DNA from: CAZOZZ01 sp965247425
GTDB taxonomy: Bacteria; Acidobacteriota; Terriglobia; 20CM-2-55-15
Direction: 5' to 3'
Assembly: GCA_965247425.1 (NCBI GenBank)
Contig: OZ252023.1
Location: 3,782,001-3,846,000, forward strand
DNA: 64,000 bases
Part shown: positions 35,196 to 44,234 of the stretch, piece after piece
Position numbering within the stretch: the first letter of the stretch is position 1
Layout of the letters: each line of letters opens with the position of its first letter
Notes under the pieces: generated by a model
The model's database searches: none
What the model was told of the DNA's origin: nothing
What the model saw: the letters and a program-made list of their open reading frames with translations, nothing else
Position numbers and translations under genes: made by a program

Positions 35196-37394
35196 ATGAA
35201 AGTTCCTGTAGCACTGTTCGGAGCACTGGTGATGTTTGGCCAGGCATCCTATGGTCAAGGCCTCCGTTGTGATCTCGCCGAGTACCAGGCCGCACCAGGG
35301 CTCCGTGCCGTCGTCTCGGGCGACACGCTCGATCTCACTTGGGACGGGGACAATGACCAGGAACTGCAATTGCGTTTCGCCATCCGTGGGGGCACGCCCA
35401 CGATCAGTGATCTTCAAATCAAAGGCAAGGACGCCCCCGACTGGGTCCAGGTGGCCCGTGACCTCACGCCCGAGTTTCGCGTGGTCTCCGGCATTCGCCG
35501 TATGACCGGACAACAGCTCACACCCTTGAGGGATCTCGGCGTCGAGATCACTCCCGAGGTCGTCGAACCGTTGAAGTGGGGCGCCTTCTGGGACGCACCG
35601 CTCGATGTTCCGGGAATGGATGGACGTGGCACCACCAACCTCGACATGCCACGAACTCCCGAGGATATCGACAGGTCGACGGCCACGTATCAGGCGGATA
35701 GCTGTCGGGTGAAAACCGACGGCGCGCGTCTGGAAGTGTCGTTCCCCGGCCTGGAACTCGGCGTCTTTTCCGGGCGCCTGCAGTACACCTTCTACAAGGG
35801 TACGAACCTGATACGTATGGAAGCCATTGCCACGACCGACGAGCCATCGATCGCATACAAATACGACGCGGGTCTCGGGGGGCTGCCCATCCAGGATGGG
35901 GCGCGTGTCGTCTGGCGCGATCTGTCGAACCTGTGGCAGGACTTCCAGTTTGGGGGAACTCCGAACGAGAGCGAGGTGCCCCTCAAAGTCAGCAACCGCG
36001 TCATCATCGCCGAAGGCCGGACAGGGTCGATTGCGGCGTTCCCTCCGCCACACATCTTCTTCTGGAGTCGGGAAGTCGAAACGAACCTCGGCTACGCCTG
36101 GTACCGCAAGGACAATGATTCGGCGTTTTCCTTCGGCGTCCGTCAGGCCGAGCGTGAGGAGGACCCACGCTGGAAAGCTAATTTCGCGCTTTACAGCGCC
36201 CGCCCCGGCACGGCGCAGCGGATGGCCGTGTATTTTTACGTCAGCCCCGAATCGGCGACTTCTTCGATGGACGGGGCTCTGGCGTTCACACGCGGAGATC
36301 GCTACAAGCCGCTCCCGGGATATCAGGTGATGGCCAGTCACTATCACATGAGCATGGGGGTACGGTTGCGGGAGTCGGGTCTCGATACGAGACTCCCCGA
36401 TTTCGACGCCCTCAAGGCAACAGGGGTCAACATCATCAGTCCGACCGATTGGATAAGAGTCCCGGAGCGCCTGGAGATCCTGGCCGATTACTGGGAAGGC
36501 GCACGTCGACATTCCGACACGAATTTCCTGATCATGCCGAATGAAGAACAGATCGAACTTCTGGGGGGACACTGGGACATCCTGTTCTCGCACCAGGTCT
36601 TCTGGACATATGATCGTGCCCCGGGTCAGCCGTTCGTCGAAGAGCACCCCACCTATGGCACTCTCTACCACGTGGGAAGCCCCGACGATGTGTTGGAAAT
36701 GGCCCGGCGGGAGGACGCGCTGATCTTCATGCCGCATCCCCGCACGAAGGGATCCACGTACTACCCGGACGTGATCAAGGACACGGCGCACTTCCTGGAT
36801 GAGAACTATCGCGGTATCGGCTGGCGGTGGGGCATGGGCCTGGATTTGTCAGAGCCGCGCATGTCGGATTATCGCGCCATGCCGCTGTTCGATGACATGA
36901 GCAATTGGATGGCCGACCTTCCGGGTCCCTTGAAATACATCATGGCCATAACCGAAACCTATACCAAGCAACCCGGTGACGACGTCTACGCGAATAACCC
37001 GGTCAACTACCTGAGGCTCGATTCGTTGCCGACTCCAGACGACATGAGCCCCGTGATCAACGCGCTCAGAAGCGGTGATTACTTCGTAACCTCCGGCGAA
37101 ATTCTGATTCCGTCGTATTCGGTCGAAGGAACCGGAACGGACCGGACGGTCGTGGCGGACGTGGAGTGGACGTTCCCTCTGGAGTTCGTCGAAGTGGTCT
37201 GGGGCGACGGGCAGACCACGGACCGTCAGATCATACCGGCGACCGACCTGCCTGCTTTCGGGAGCCATCGCTTCGAGATTCCCTTCGACGCGACCGGGAA
37301 GAAATGGGTAAGATTCGCGGTGTGGGATTCGGCCGGCAACGGCGCCCTGGTTCAGCCAATCAAGCTCCCGGACCGAGGGAACCCACCCCGCTGA
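35196..37394 (+). CDS. Exported protein with PHP-like region, function unknown
   Basis: 732 aa from ATG 35196, with AAAGGGAGAAC upstream; signal peptide to about residue 20 (VALFGALVMFGQASYG). The first ~350 residues look like a beta-sandwich carbohydrate-binding or lyase-like domain (WRDLSNLWQDFQFGG, FFWSREVETNLGYAWYRKDN). The middle, ASHYHMSMG ... FLIMPNEEQIELLGGHWDIL ... ALIFMPHPRTKGSTYYPD, resembles the PHP metallo-hydrolase fold with scattered His/Glu ligands. The C-terminal ~100 residues resemble a beta-sandwich. Possibly a periplasmic phosphoesterase or glycan enzyme, but no family is certain. Confidence 0.7.
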   Translation: MKVPVALFGALVMFGQASYGQGLRCDLAEYQAAPGLRAVVSGDTLDLTWDGDNDQELQLRFAIRGGTPTISDLQIKGKDAPDWVQVARDLTPEFRVVSGIRRMTGQQLTPLRDLGVEITPEVVEPLKWGAFWDAPLDVPGMDGRGTTNLDMPRTPEDIDRSTATYQADSCRVKTDGARLEVSFPGLELGVFSGRLQYTFYKGTNLIRMEAIATTDEPSIAYKYDAGLGGLPIQDGARVVWRDLSNLWQDFQFGGTPNESEVPLKVSNRVIIAEGRTGSIAAFPPPHIFFWSREVETNLGYAWYRKDNDSAFSFGVRQAEREEDPRWKANFALYSARPGTAQRMAVYFYVSPESATSSMDGALAFTRGDRYKPLPGYQVMASHYHMSMGVRLRESGLDTRLPDFDALKATGVNIISPTDWIRVPERLEILADYWEGARRHSDTNFLIMPNEEQIELLGGHWDILFSHQVFWTYDRAPGQPFVEEHPTYGTLYHVGSPDDVLEMARREDALIFMPHPRTKGSTYYPDVIKDTAHFLDENYRGIGWRWGMGLDLSEPRMSDYRAMPLFDDMSNWMADLPGPLKYIMAITETYTKQPGDDVYANNPVNYLRLDSLPTPDDMSPVINALRSGDYFVTSGEILIPSYSVEGTGTDRTVVADVEWTFPLEFVEVVWGDGQTTDRQIIPATDLPAFGSHRFEIPFDATGKKWVRFAVWDSAGNGALVQPIKLPDRGNPPR

Positions 37395-37413
37395 TGCCGG
37401 GAAGCGCAGGACA

Positions 37414-37454
37414 GCGTGTCGGGGTGGCCGTCCCTGGCCACCCGCGGGCAAGCG
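37414..37454 (+). repeat. REP type A
   Basis: GTGTCGGGGTGGCCGTCCCT followed by GGCCACCCGCGGGCAAGCG. First half of an A/B inverted doublet with 37529-37563. Confidence 0.85.
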
Positions 37455-37528
37455 TGAATGTTGATTCCCCACTCCCCTTTCCCGGCCGCCCCAACACGCG
37501 TTGTACTCCGCCTGTAGGCCGCGTCAAT

Positions 37529-37563
37529 CCCGCGGGCGCCCACGGAGGGACGCCCCGACACGC
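37529..37563 (-). repeat. REP type B (partner of 37414-37454)
   Basis: GGGCGCCCACGGAGGGACGC followed by CCCGACACGC, 74 bp after the type A copy in opposite orientation. Confidence 0.85.
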
Positions 37564-37647
37564 ACCCCGAAAGGTGACGGCGGCAATGCCGGCGATTCCG
37601 TAGCCCTACCGTGAAGCGTCTTTCTTTGGCATACTAAGGGGGAGATC

Positions 37648-37911
37648 ATGGACATCACAAACAAGACAAGAAAGCCGCTGAGCCTTCCCTTACCCGGAGG
37701 GAAAAGACTGTTTCTCGGGCCCGGGAAAACGGGGCAGGTGTCGCCCAAAGCTCTCGAACACCCACCGCTGGCAAAACTTCTCGAAGCCGGCGACGTCGAA
37801 ACAGCCTCTGGGGGTCCCAAACCCAAGGACCGGGGTGGAGGCAAGGCCGGGTCGCATCCGGGGCCGGGTCACAGCGGAACCAGCGTCAAACGCCAATCCG
37901 GTGACCGTTGA
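37648..37911 (+). CDS. Small basic protein, function unknown
   Basis: 87 aa; AAGGGGGAGATC precedes ATG, a strong ribosome site. Residues 1-50 (NKTRKPLSLPLPGGKRLFLG and KTGQVSPKALEHPPL) look like a small beta-barrel. The last ~30 residues are a Gly/Pro/Lys-rich disordered tail. I recognise similar short 'NKTRKPLSVPLPGGK' proteins as conserved but unnamed. Some resemble tail or phage-derived small proteins, but no such context exists here. Confidence 0.6.
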   Translation: MDITNKTRKPLSLPLPGGKRLFLGPGKTGQVSPKALEHPPLAKLLEAGDVETASGGPKPKDRGGGKAGSHPGPGHSGTSVKRQSGDR

Positions 37912-37950
37912 AGACTGTCCTCCGGTCTAATCGGTCAGCGTCCCCCGCGG

Positions 37951-39303
37951 TTATCTGAAGCTCAATCGGCTGAAGTCTGTTCCTCCGACCATGATGAAAA
38001 CGGGGCCGAACAGGTCTTCGATGTTTTCATCCGGTCTCCCGTCGACAGCGATCAGATCTGCGAACTTCCCCTTCTCGATCGTCCCCACCTCGGAATCGAT
38101 GCCCACGACCCGGGCAGCGATTCCGGTTGCGGCCGAGATCGCCTCGAGCGGGCTGAAGCCCGCATCGACGAGGTTGGCGATCTCCAGCGGCAGGACACCC
38201 TGAATGTTATCGGTTCCGACGACCACCAGGACCCCGCGGTCCTTCGCGTGTGAGAGCTCCCGCCATCGAGCACGCACCTGGCTGTCTCTGGCCGGAATCG
38301 TCAGGCGCGCCTCCCGAACCACCGACCGGCTGCGGAGAAGCCAATCGACGATACTGGTCGCCTCGCTGTCGACCCAGTCCCACTCGTCGTCGAAAAAGAT
38401 CCCGAAGCCGATCACGAAAGTATTCACCAGCCCGGCGTCACGCCTGAGGAACGCGTCGATCAGTTCGTCATCCAGACCACCGGCGTGCTGGATGGAATCG
38501 ACACCCGCATCGAGCGCCAGCCGCGCGGCGGCCCCACTGGCATGTGCGGTGACCTCAACGCCCAGACGGTGTGCCTCATCGACCGCAGCCTCGATTTCTT
38601 CCCGGGTGAAGTTCGAGGCTTCGGATCGAAAGTCGTGGCCGGCATTCGGTCCGATTCCGATCGCGTTGGTCACCATCAGCTTGACGTGGTGCGCGCCGTT
38701 TTCGACCTGCTGGCGGATTATGCGCCGAAAATCCCAGGGCCCGTCGAAGACGAGAGACTCAGGCGGCCCAAGTCCTGCCGTTGTCGAGATCCAGAGACCG
38801 CCCGGATAAATTCGCGGACCGGGAAACAATCCCCGCTCGACCGCCTGTTTCGTGTAGACGTCGATGTTCTGGGTTTCGCCGACGACGTACGCGGAAGTCA
38901 CGCCGGAAAGCAGTTGGAGGCGCAGGTTGCGCGGCACGCGAGCCATCTGCTCGGTGCCCGGTTGGGCCATTCCGGCAAGTTCCGTCTGGATGCCGCCGGA
39001 GTCTACTCGAACCGAAACATGAGCGTGGGCATCGATCAGTCCGGGGAGCAGCGTCTGCTCGCCGAGGTCTATGACATGCGCGTCTGCGGGAATTTCGACT
39101 TCGCCTTCCGATCCGACGGCATCGATCGTGTCGCCCCGAACGATGACCACGACGTTCTCGACGGCCGGTGCTCCCGTGCCGTCGATCATGCGTCCGGCCC
39201 GGATCGCCAGGACCTCCTGCTCGCCCTGAATAGATGCCGGACTCGCCGTCAGAACCGGGGCGACGATCAGGCTGAAAAAGCAAACCAGCAGTCTCGACTT
39301 CAT
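37951..39303 (-). CDS. Exported imidazolonepropionase-like amidohydrolase
   Basis: 450 aa from ATG 39303 with TGGAGG upstream; signal peptide LVCFFSLIVAPVLTASPAS. Metal-dependent TIM-barrel amidohydrolase: LAIRAGRMIDGTGAPAVENV, H93/H95 in GLIDAHAHV, VKLMVT (possible bridging Lys), EVTAHASG, SIQHAGG, GTDNIQG (Asp) and C-terminal GTIEKGKFADLIAVDG. Proteins of this subgroup act on Xaa-Pro or similar peptides, or on imidazolones; export favours a peptidase-like role. Unlinked to histidine catabolism genes. 100 bp from the mate gene, both on the minus strand. Confidence 0.88.
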   Translation of the reverse strand: MKSRLLVCFFSLIVAPVLTASPASIQGEQEVLAIRAGRMIDGTGAPAVENVVVIVRGDTIDAVGSEGEVEIPADAHVIDLGEQTLLPGLIDAHAHVSVRVDSGGIQTELAGMAQPGTEQMARVPRNLRLQLLSGVTSAYVVGETQNIDVYTKQAVERGLFPGPRIYPGGLWISTTAGLGPPESLVFDGPWDFRRIIRQQVENGAHHVKLMVTNAIGIGPNAGHDFRSEASNFTREEIEAAVDEAHRLGVEVTAHASGAAARLALDAGVDSIQHAGGLDDELIDAFLRRDAGLVNTFVIGFGIFFDDEWDWVDSEATSIVDWLLRSRSVVREARLTIPARDSQVRARWRELSHAKDRGVLVVVGTDNIQGVLPLEIANLVDAGFSPLEAISAATGIAARVVGIDSEVGTIEKGKFADLIAVDGRPDENIEDLFGPVFIMVGGTDFSRLSFR

Positions 39304-39402
39304 CAATCTTCGGCCTCCATCAAGTTAGTTACTCAGGCTAATCTCTGCTTCTGGCGCCTGATATTGTCAGCGAATGCCGGGAAACGCAAGAATTCGTGAG
39401 CT

Positions 39403-40734
39403 TCAAACCACAGAGCGGACCAGCCTCGGGTAATAGTAGGACAGCGTAGCGATGCGCGCGAGATAGTGGACGTATAGCGCCGCCCAGAGTCCGTGGTTGG
39501 CATACGGCGTCAGCAGCCACCAGGCGACGAGAAATATTGCCAGTGAGGTCAGCATTGCGTTCCGCATGTCGACCGAGCGGGTCGCGCCGATGAAGATGCC
39601 GTCGAGTTGAAACGCCCAGACGCCAAGCAGTGGCGCGGCCGCCGCCCACGGCAGGTATGTACGTGCGGCGGCACGGACCGCCGTCTCCACCGTCAGCGTG
39701 TCGATCAACAGCGTACCGAAGAGGATCAGGACCAGCGAGATCGCACCCGCGAACGCCCCCGACCAGAGCGTTGTCATACGCGCCGCCGCCCGGAGACCCG
39801 CACGATGCGACGCCCCGATTGCCCGCCCGACCAGGGCCTCGGCTGCAAAAGCCAATCCGTCGAGGAAGTACGATCCGACGGAAATGAAATGCATGAGCAC
39901 GGCGTTGGCAGCCAGGATCACGTTGCCGGCCCGTGCGCCTTCGGCCATGAACCAGGCAAACACGAAGACGAGCGCCAGCGACCGAACCATGATATCCCGG
40001 TTGACAGCGATGGTACGCCGGAGTCGTGCCCGAATGAGCAACCGGTCCAGGCTCCAGGTCCCTCCCAAACGCCGAAAATGCCGCGCGGCAATGGCAAGCC
40101 CGAATGCTGCCGCAATGAATTCGGCGAGCAGTGTGCCGAGGGCGACGCCGGTCACATCCCAGCCGAGACCGAGGACGAACAGCGCATCGAGCGCGATGTT
40201 CGTCAGGTTCAGCACGAGTTGCAGTATGAGTCCGACGTCGGTGCGGCCGAGTCCGATGAACCAGCCGAGCAGGGCAAAATTCACAAATGTCGCCGGGGCG
40301 GCCCAGACTCGGATGTCGAAGTAGTCGCGGGCGAGTTGTTCAACCTGGGGGCTGCCGTCGAGAAGAAAAAACGCGGCCTGACCTAGCGGCCACTGAAGCA
40401 GGATCAGTCCGACGCCGGCAGAGACCGCAATCATCAACGCGCGACCGAGACACGCGACCACCTCCCCGGTGTCTCCCGCGCCCAGAGCCTGCGCGGTGAG
40501 CCCGGTCGTGCCCATCCGCAGGAAACCGAATGCCCAGAACAGAAACGTGAACACCAGCGAACCGAGTGCGACGGCGCCGATATACGCCGGATCCGGGATC
40601 TGGCCGACGACGCCCGTGTCGACGACGCCGATGAGCGGCGTGGATACGTTGGAGAGCATGACGGGCAGAGCAATGGCAAGGACGGCTCGATGCGTTAACG
40701 TGTCTGTACGGTTCGCGTCAGCTGCCACGAACAT
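39403..40734 (-). CDS. MATE efflux protein, DinF-like
   Basis: 443 aa with twelve predicted TM helices. It starts HRAVLAIALPVMLSNVSTPLIGVVDTGVVG, the DinF-type first helix, with PAYIGAVALGSLVFTFLFWAF and repeat-half features such as FAWFMAEGARAGN. A multidrug or toxin exporter driven by Na+ or H+. No adjacent regulator. Confidence 0.9.
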   Translation of the reverse strand: MFVAADANRTDTLTHRAVLAIALPVMLSNVSTPLIGVVDTGVVGQIPDPAYIGAVALGSLVFTFLFWAFGFLRMGTTGLTAQALGAGDTGEVVACLGRALMIAVSAGVGLILLQWPLGQAAFFLLDGSPQVEQLARDYFDIRVWAAPATFVNFALLGWFIGLGRTDVGLILQLVLNLTNIALDALFVLGLGWDVTGVALGTLLAEFIAAAFGLAIAARHFRRLGGTWSLDRLLIRARLRRTIAVNRDIMVRSLALVFVFAWFMAEGARAGNVILAANAVLMHFISVGSYFLDGLAFAAEALVGRAIGASHRAGLRAAARMTTLWSGAFAGAISLVLILFGTLLIDTLTVETAVRAAARTYLPWAAAAPLLGVWAFQLDGIFIGATRSVDMRNAMLTSLAIFLVAWWLLTPYANHGLWAALYVHYLARIATLSYYYPRLVRSVV

Positions 40735-40763
40735 CTTTTTAACACAATCCGACCGAGAGGCCC

Positions 40764-43286
40764 TTAGAAGACCCAGGGCCGGGCTTGCTTGATGGCGAGT
40801 TCGTCGTCCGCGGTGATCTTAAACTCGATCTCAATCGCGAACTGAGCGTCGGGTGGGAGTTCGTAGAGCCGGCGAAACGCATTGTGGATCATCGTGAGGT
40901 GGCGTCGGAGTTGGGTGCGGTGCCGTGGGTCGAGGAGCGTCTCACCGTCGGGGACGCGGTTCGACGCCCTCACGAAACGGTCGTTACGGGCGTTGAGGGG
41001 ACCCAGGAGGATCTCTTCGGGGATCGACTCGTCCTCGGGGTTGGTCACCAGGTCCTCACCAACCTGTGTGTTGACGTAGTAGCTCCGGCCGCCGATCTGA
41101 TTTCCTGTCCCGTAGACGATGTCCTGGCTCACGGCCACGCCGTTCGCCAGCTCGTTCGAGTAGTTCGGGTGCGCCAGCACCCCCATGGCGGCGGCGAAGT
41201 GGTCGATACGGTAGAACTCGCGTTCCTCGTAGGCTCGGAAATTCCACAGGCTCGCGAACACCTGCCGGACGGAGCTGGAGATGTGGCCTTCGTCGGGGCG
41301 GTGCGTGAATGAATCGTAAAGCCCTGCGCCGCTGAACCCGGGCAGATCCTCGTTGTTCGTGCTGGAGCGGAGTCGGACGGAAGTCCCTTCCGGGAAACTG
41401 TTGTGGAGTTCCGTAAGCGCATCCATCATCCAATCCGGCATCGAAGCTTCTTCGATATCGCGCCGGAGTCGGCCAAGCAACTCTTCCCTCGCTTCCGTGT
41501 CCGAATCGAAGCCGGGCGTTTCCCGCATGGCGGCGGCCCTCCGGTAGAAGTCGTTGTGCGTCATGAACGCGTCATAGAAGTAGAAAGGGATGGCGAAACC
41601 GTCCGGGACAACGCTGTCGGCGAACCCGATCGCACCCAGCGTCGCCACATTCGCGGCCTTGACGCCGACACTCTTCCCATCGGCGAATCCGATCTCATCC
41701 AACGAGCGGATTTCCCGTACCGAAAGGTCGCGGACTGGGACCTGCACTTCCGTCGGCCGGATGTCGGCGAAATGGTTTTCGACCTCTTCGAGAGCGGCCT
41801 CGCGGATTTCGCAACCGTCGGCCGCAACCTTGAAATAGACATACCGGCCGATCAATCCAGCGATCGTCGGGTCGTCGGCCGCTCCCTGGATATACGCGTT
41901 GGGAACGTTGTCCTGTACCGCCCGCAGGTTGACATGAGACAGCGGTGTCTGCCGGAAGCCGGTGATGATGCCCGCAACACGGGGCATCTCGTTCGGAAGG
42001 TTCCGATACAGAACGACATCGCGGACCGCCGGACGCTCATCCATTTCCATCAACCGCAGACGGCCGTATCCCTCAGCCGGGTGGAGTGGCAGGAAGCTGA
42101 TGTCGGAGAACGCATCCTCGTCCAGAAAGACGGGCAGCTCGGCGGCTTCGTAGAGGGCGCGCTCGTTCTCGTACCGGTCGACGGCGGCAGGCATGGGGTG
42201 GTATGCGAGATTCCCGCGCACCGGAGGGGCGTACTCGGCGAGCAGTCCCTCGGCGACCTCGATCATATCGAACGGGAAAGAGTCGAACGGTTCGAACTCG
42301 AACGTGTATAACCCCGGCTGCCCACCGGGCGACCTCAGAAGCGGCCGATGGACCAGCACCCCCATCATCCACCCTGCGCCTTGCCTCTGGCTCCCGAGTC
42401 CCACCGCTCCCATGAACATGCCGTGGGCCCGGTGCGTCTTGGTGTTCATGAAATAAATCTTCGCTTCGTCGGTACCGGCCCCGGCGACGACGAATTTGAC
42501 GAACTCCTGCCCGGCCAGGTGCGTATCGATCAGCGTCTCGTTGCCCAGATAAGCCAGCTCTTTGAATGTCTCCCGGTCCGGTATCGTAGCGGCGCCGTCC
42601 TCGAAATCGATCTCGTCGGGCTCGGGAGGATCAATGTTCGGATCCTGCGGGGCCTGGCCACGCCCTCGCCGTCCGAAACCTCCCCGACCGCCAGGACCAA
42701 CCCCGAACCCCCTGCCTCCCCTGCCGAATCCACCCACCGGCATCAGTTCCTCGCCCCGCAGCCTGCCGTCTCCGTCAGCATCGAGGGGGATCAACGCAGC
42801 GACCGCATCAGCGATTTCCTCGCTCGACAGTTCGCGGTTTCCGTCGGCGTCCAGCGAGGCCATCACCGGGAGATTGTCGAGAATACCGGCAGGACCGAAT
42901 GCACCGCCCCGTCCGCCAGGCCCACCGCCGCGTCCTCGACGCCCGCCGCGTGGTCCACGTCCTCGACCGCCACGACCTTCTCCGCGCCTGCCGCGGCCGC
43001 GGCCAAAGGCGCCGATCTCGGGCGCCAGTTCCGCGGCGTTCAGCATGCCGTCTTCGTTCGTGTCGAGGGAAACCAGGGAGTCAGGCGCATCACGAACCTC
43101 GGCCCCCGACAGTTCTCCGTTCCCGTCGGCATCCATCGCCGTCATCACCGGCACGACAACAACGGGCCCTGCTCCCCGATTCTGAGCGCGGATCATCGTG
43201 GCTCCGAGCGCGAGTGCAACAACTCCGAGTCCGACGAAGAAGATATTTCCTACGCGGGTCCACATGAAGCGAGAGTCCTTGATCAT
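40764..43286 (-). CDS. Exported EF-hand / PEP-pyruvate-binding (ATP-grasp) protein
   Basis: 840 aa; starts possible at 43286 or at 43265 (AAGGA ten bases upstream). Signal anchor at ~12-33. Four EF-hand-type loops at 52-63, 75-86, 146-157 and 169-180 (for example DADGNGELSGAE). Two Gly/Arg-rich tracts lie at ~95-128 and ~187-210. From ~530 it matches the ATP-grasp domain of PEP synthase/PPDK: SVGVKAANVATLGAIG, VRLRSSTNNEDLPGFSGAGL and the closing ELAIKQARPWVF. The phospho-His and PEP-barrel domains are absent. An extracytoplasmic ATP-grasp domain is puzzling. Function unknown. Confidence 0.82.
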   Translation of the reverse strand: MIKDSRFMWTRVGNIFFVGLGVVALALGATMIRAQNRGAGPVVVVPVMTAMDADGNGELSGAEVRDAPDSLVSLDTNEDGMLNAAELAPEIGAFGRGRGRRGEGRGGRGRGPRGGRRGRGGGPGGRGGAFGPAGILDNLPVMASLDADGNRELSSEEIADAVAALIPLDADGDGRLRGEELMPVGGFGRGGRGFGVGPGGRGGFGRRGRGQAPQDPNIDPPEPDEIDFEDGAATIPDRETFKELAYLGNETLIDTHLAGQEFVKFVVAGAGTDEAKIYFMNTKTHRAHGMFMGAVGLGSQRQGAGWMMGVLVHRPLLRSPGGQPGLYTFEFEPFDSFPFDMIEVAEGLLAEYAPPVRGNLAYHPMPAAVDRYENERALYEAAELPVFLDEDAFSDISFLPLHPAEGYGRLRLMEMDERPAVRDVVLYRNLPNEMPRVAGIITGFRQTPLSHVNLRAVQDNVPNAYIQGAADDPTIAGLIGRYVYFKVAADGCEIREAALEEVENHFADIRPTEVQVPVRDLSVREIRSLDEIGFADGKSVGVKAANVATLGAIGFADSVVPDGFAIPFYFYDAFMTHNDFYRRAAAMRETPGFDSDTEAREELLGRLRRDIEEASMPDWMMDALTELHNSFPEGTSVRLRSSTNNEDLPGFSGAGLYDSFTHRPDEGHISSSVRQVFASLWNFRAYEEREFYRIDHFAAAMGVLAHPNYSNELANGVAVSQDIVYGTGNQIGGRSYYVNTQVGEDLVTNPEDESIPEEILLGPLNARNDRFVRASNRVPDGETLLDPRHRTQLRRHLTMIHNAFRRLYELPPDAQFAIEIEFKITADDELAIKQARPWVF

Positions 43287-43339
43287 GGCAACAACCAGGG
43301 TACAGACACCCCGGACAGCCTTGTTGATAAAAATTGTTA

Positions 43340-43372
43340 AATGAGGTGCGGGACTTCCACAACGGGCTGCTA
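43340..43372. repeat. Diverged end of the ~278-bp structured element
   Basis: Reading on the minus strand: TAGCAGCCCGTTGTGGAAGT and then CCCGCACC, against TAGGAGCCCGTGGTGGAAGT for the intact element end. The TAG at 43370-43372 is the stop codon of the neighbouring minus-strand membrane-protein gene, as at serC and dctP. Confidence 0.5.
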
Positions 43373-44224
43373 CGCGACTACCGGATCCTCTTTGTAAACT
43401 TCAAAATTTACATTGTCTATGCGGAATGCCCGGAAGCTGAGAACGGCCAAGAACTGACAGTACAAGCTGAAGGCCACAGGGATGAGTGTTTCGAAATCGA
43501 GAGCGTGAAGGACGATGGCCATCGCCACAAACAAGGTTCCGATGATGCTCGAATAAGCCATTAGTTTGACGGTCAGCCCGATGAGCCTGATGCGATCTTC
43601 GTTCGCCTGGTAGGGGTCCTTCTTCTTGCCATACAAGCTTTGGATAATGGTTCCCGCGAAGAGAAGGTAGAGAACCGTGATTCCCAATATGTTCCAGTAT
43701 CCGCCGAACCAGGGAAAGTCAAATTGGTCTACATAGACGATCAGCGCTACAAAGGCGACATACACGACGAGGGCAATACCCACAACCGTGGGCGAAATAA
43801 AGTCGAACAGGCGGCGAGGTTGCAGTTCCGCCTTTCGAGTGGTTCGTGCATCCATCTGCCTCTTGACGTTGAAGTATGTGAAACCCGGGCTGGCCGCGAT
43901 GATCATAGGTGAATACTGGAGGGCCATATAAAGCGCGAGAACGGAAATGCTGTCCCAGTTCAGCATTTCTTCACTGGGTGAATAGACTCCGATGAACACC
44001 AGGCCAAAACCAACCAGGAGCGCCAACAAATTCAGGTTCCGGTAATTGCGCTGTGCCTTCTCCCGAACATCGACCGGCACAAGATAGAGCCGAGGATATT
44101 CCGATGGTGGATATGTCTCCACCACATACTTCAGGCGGCGAAGCACCTGCCTTGGGAAATAAAAAGAAAGAAGTAGAATCTGGCTCACAAATACAAAGTA
44201 AAACAACGTTTGTCCTTCTGGCAT
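43370..44224 (-). CDS. Membrane protein of a GntR-linked pair
   Basis: 284 aa with about seven TM helices: FYFVFVSQILLLSFYFPRQV, LLALLVGFGLVFIGVY, VVGIALVVYVAFVALIVYV, ILGITVLYLLFAGTII, SIIGTLFVAMAIVLHALDF. A charged loop (KRQMDARTTRKAELQPRR) separates two halves. No transporter signature recognised. It starts 10 bp after the GntR gene, so it is likely its regulatory target. The stop lies in a diverged repeat end. Confidence 0.65.
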   Translation of the reverse strand: MPEGQTLFYFVFVSQILLLSFYFPRQVLRRLKYVVETYPPSEYPRLYLVPVDVREKAQRNYRNLNLLALLVGFGLVFIGVYSPSEEMLNWDSISVLALYMALQYSPMIIAASPGFTYFNVKRQMDARTTRKAELQPRRLFDFISPTVVGIALVVYVAFVALIVYVDQFDFPWFGGYWNILGITVLYLLFAGTIIQSLYGKKKDPYQANEDRIRLIGLTVKLMAYSSIIGTLFVAMAIVLHALDFETLIPVAFSLYCQFLAVLSFRAFRIDNVNFEVYKEDPVVA

Positions 44225-44234
44225 GTCTGCCTCC

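Noticed and set aside
33631..35295. 554-codon minus-strand frame
   Set aside because: Antisense to the Cys-cluster protein, no recognisable domain or ribosome site.
35190..36791. 533-codon minus-strand frame
   Set aside because: Shadow of the exported PHP-like protein gene.
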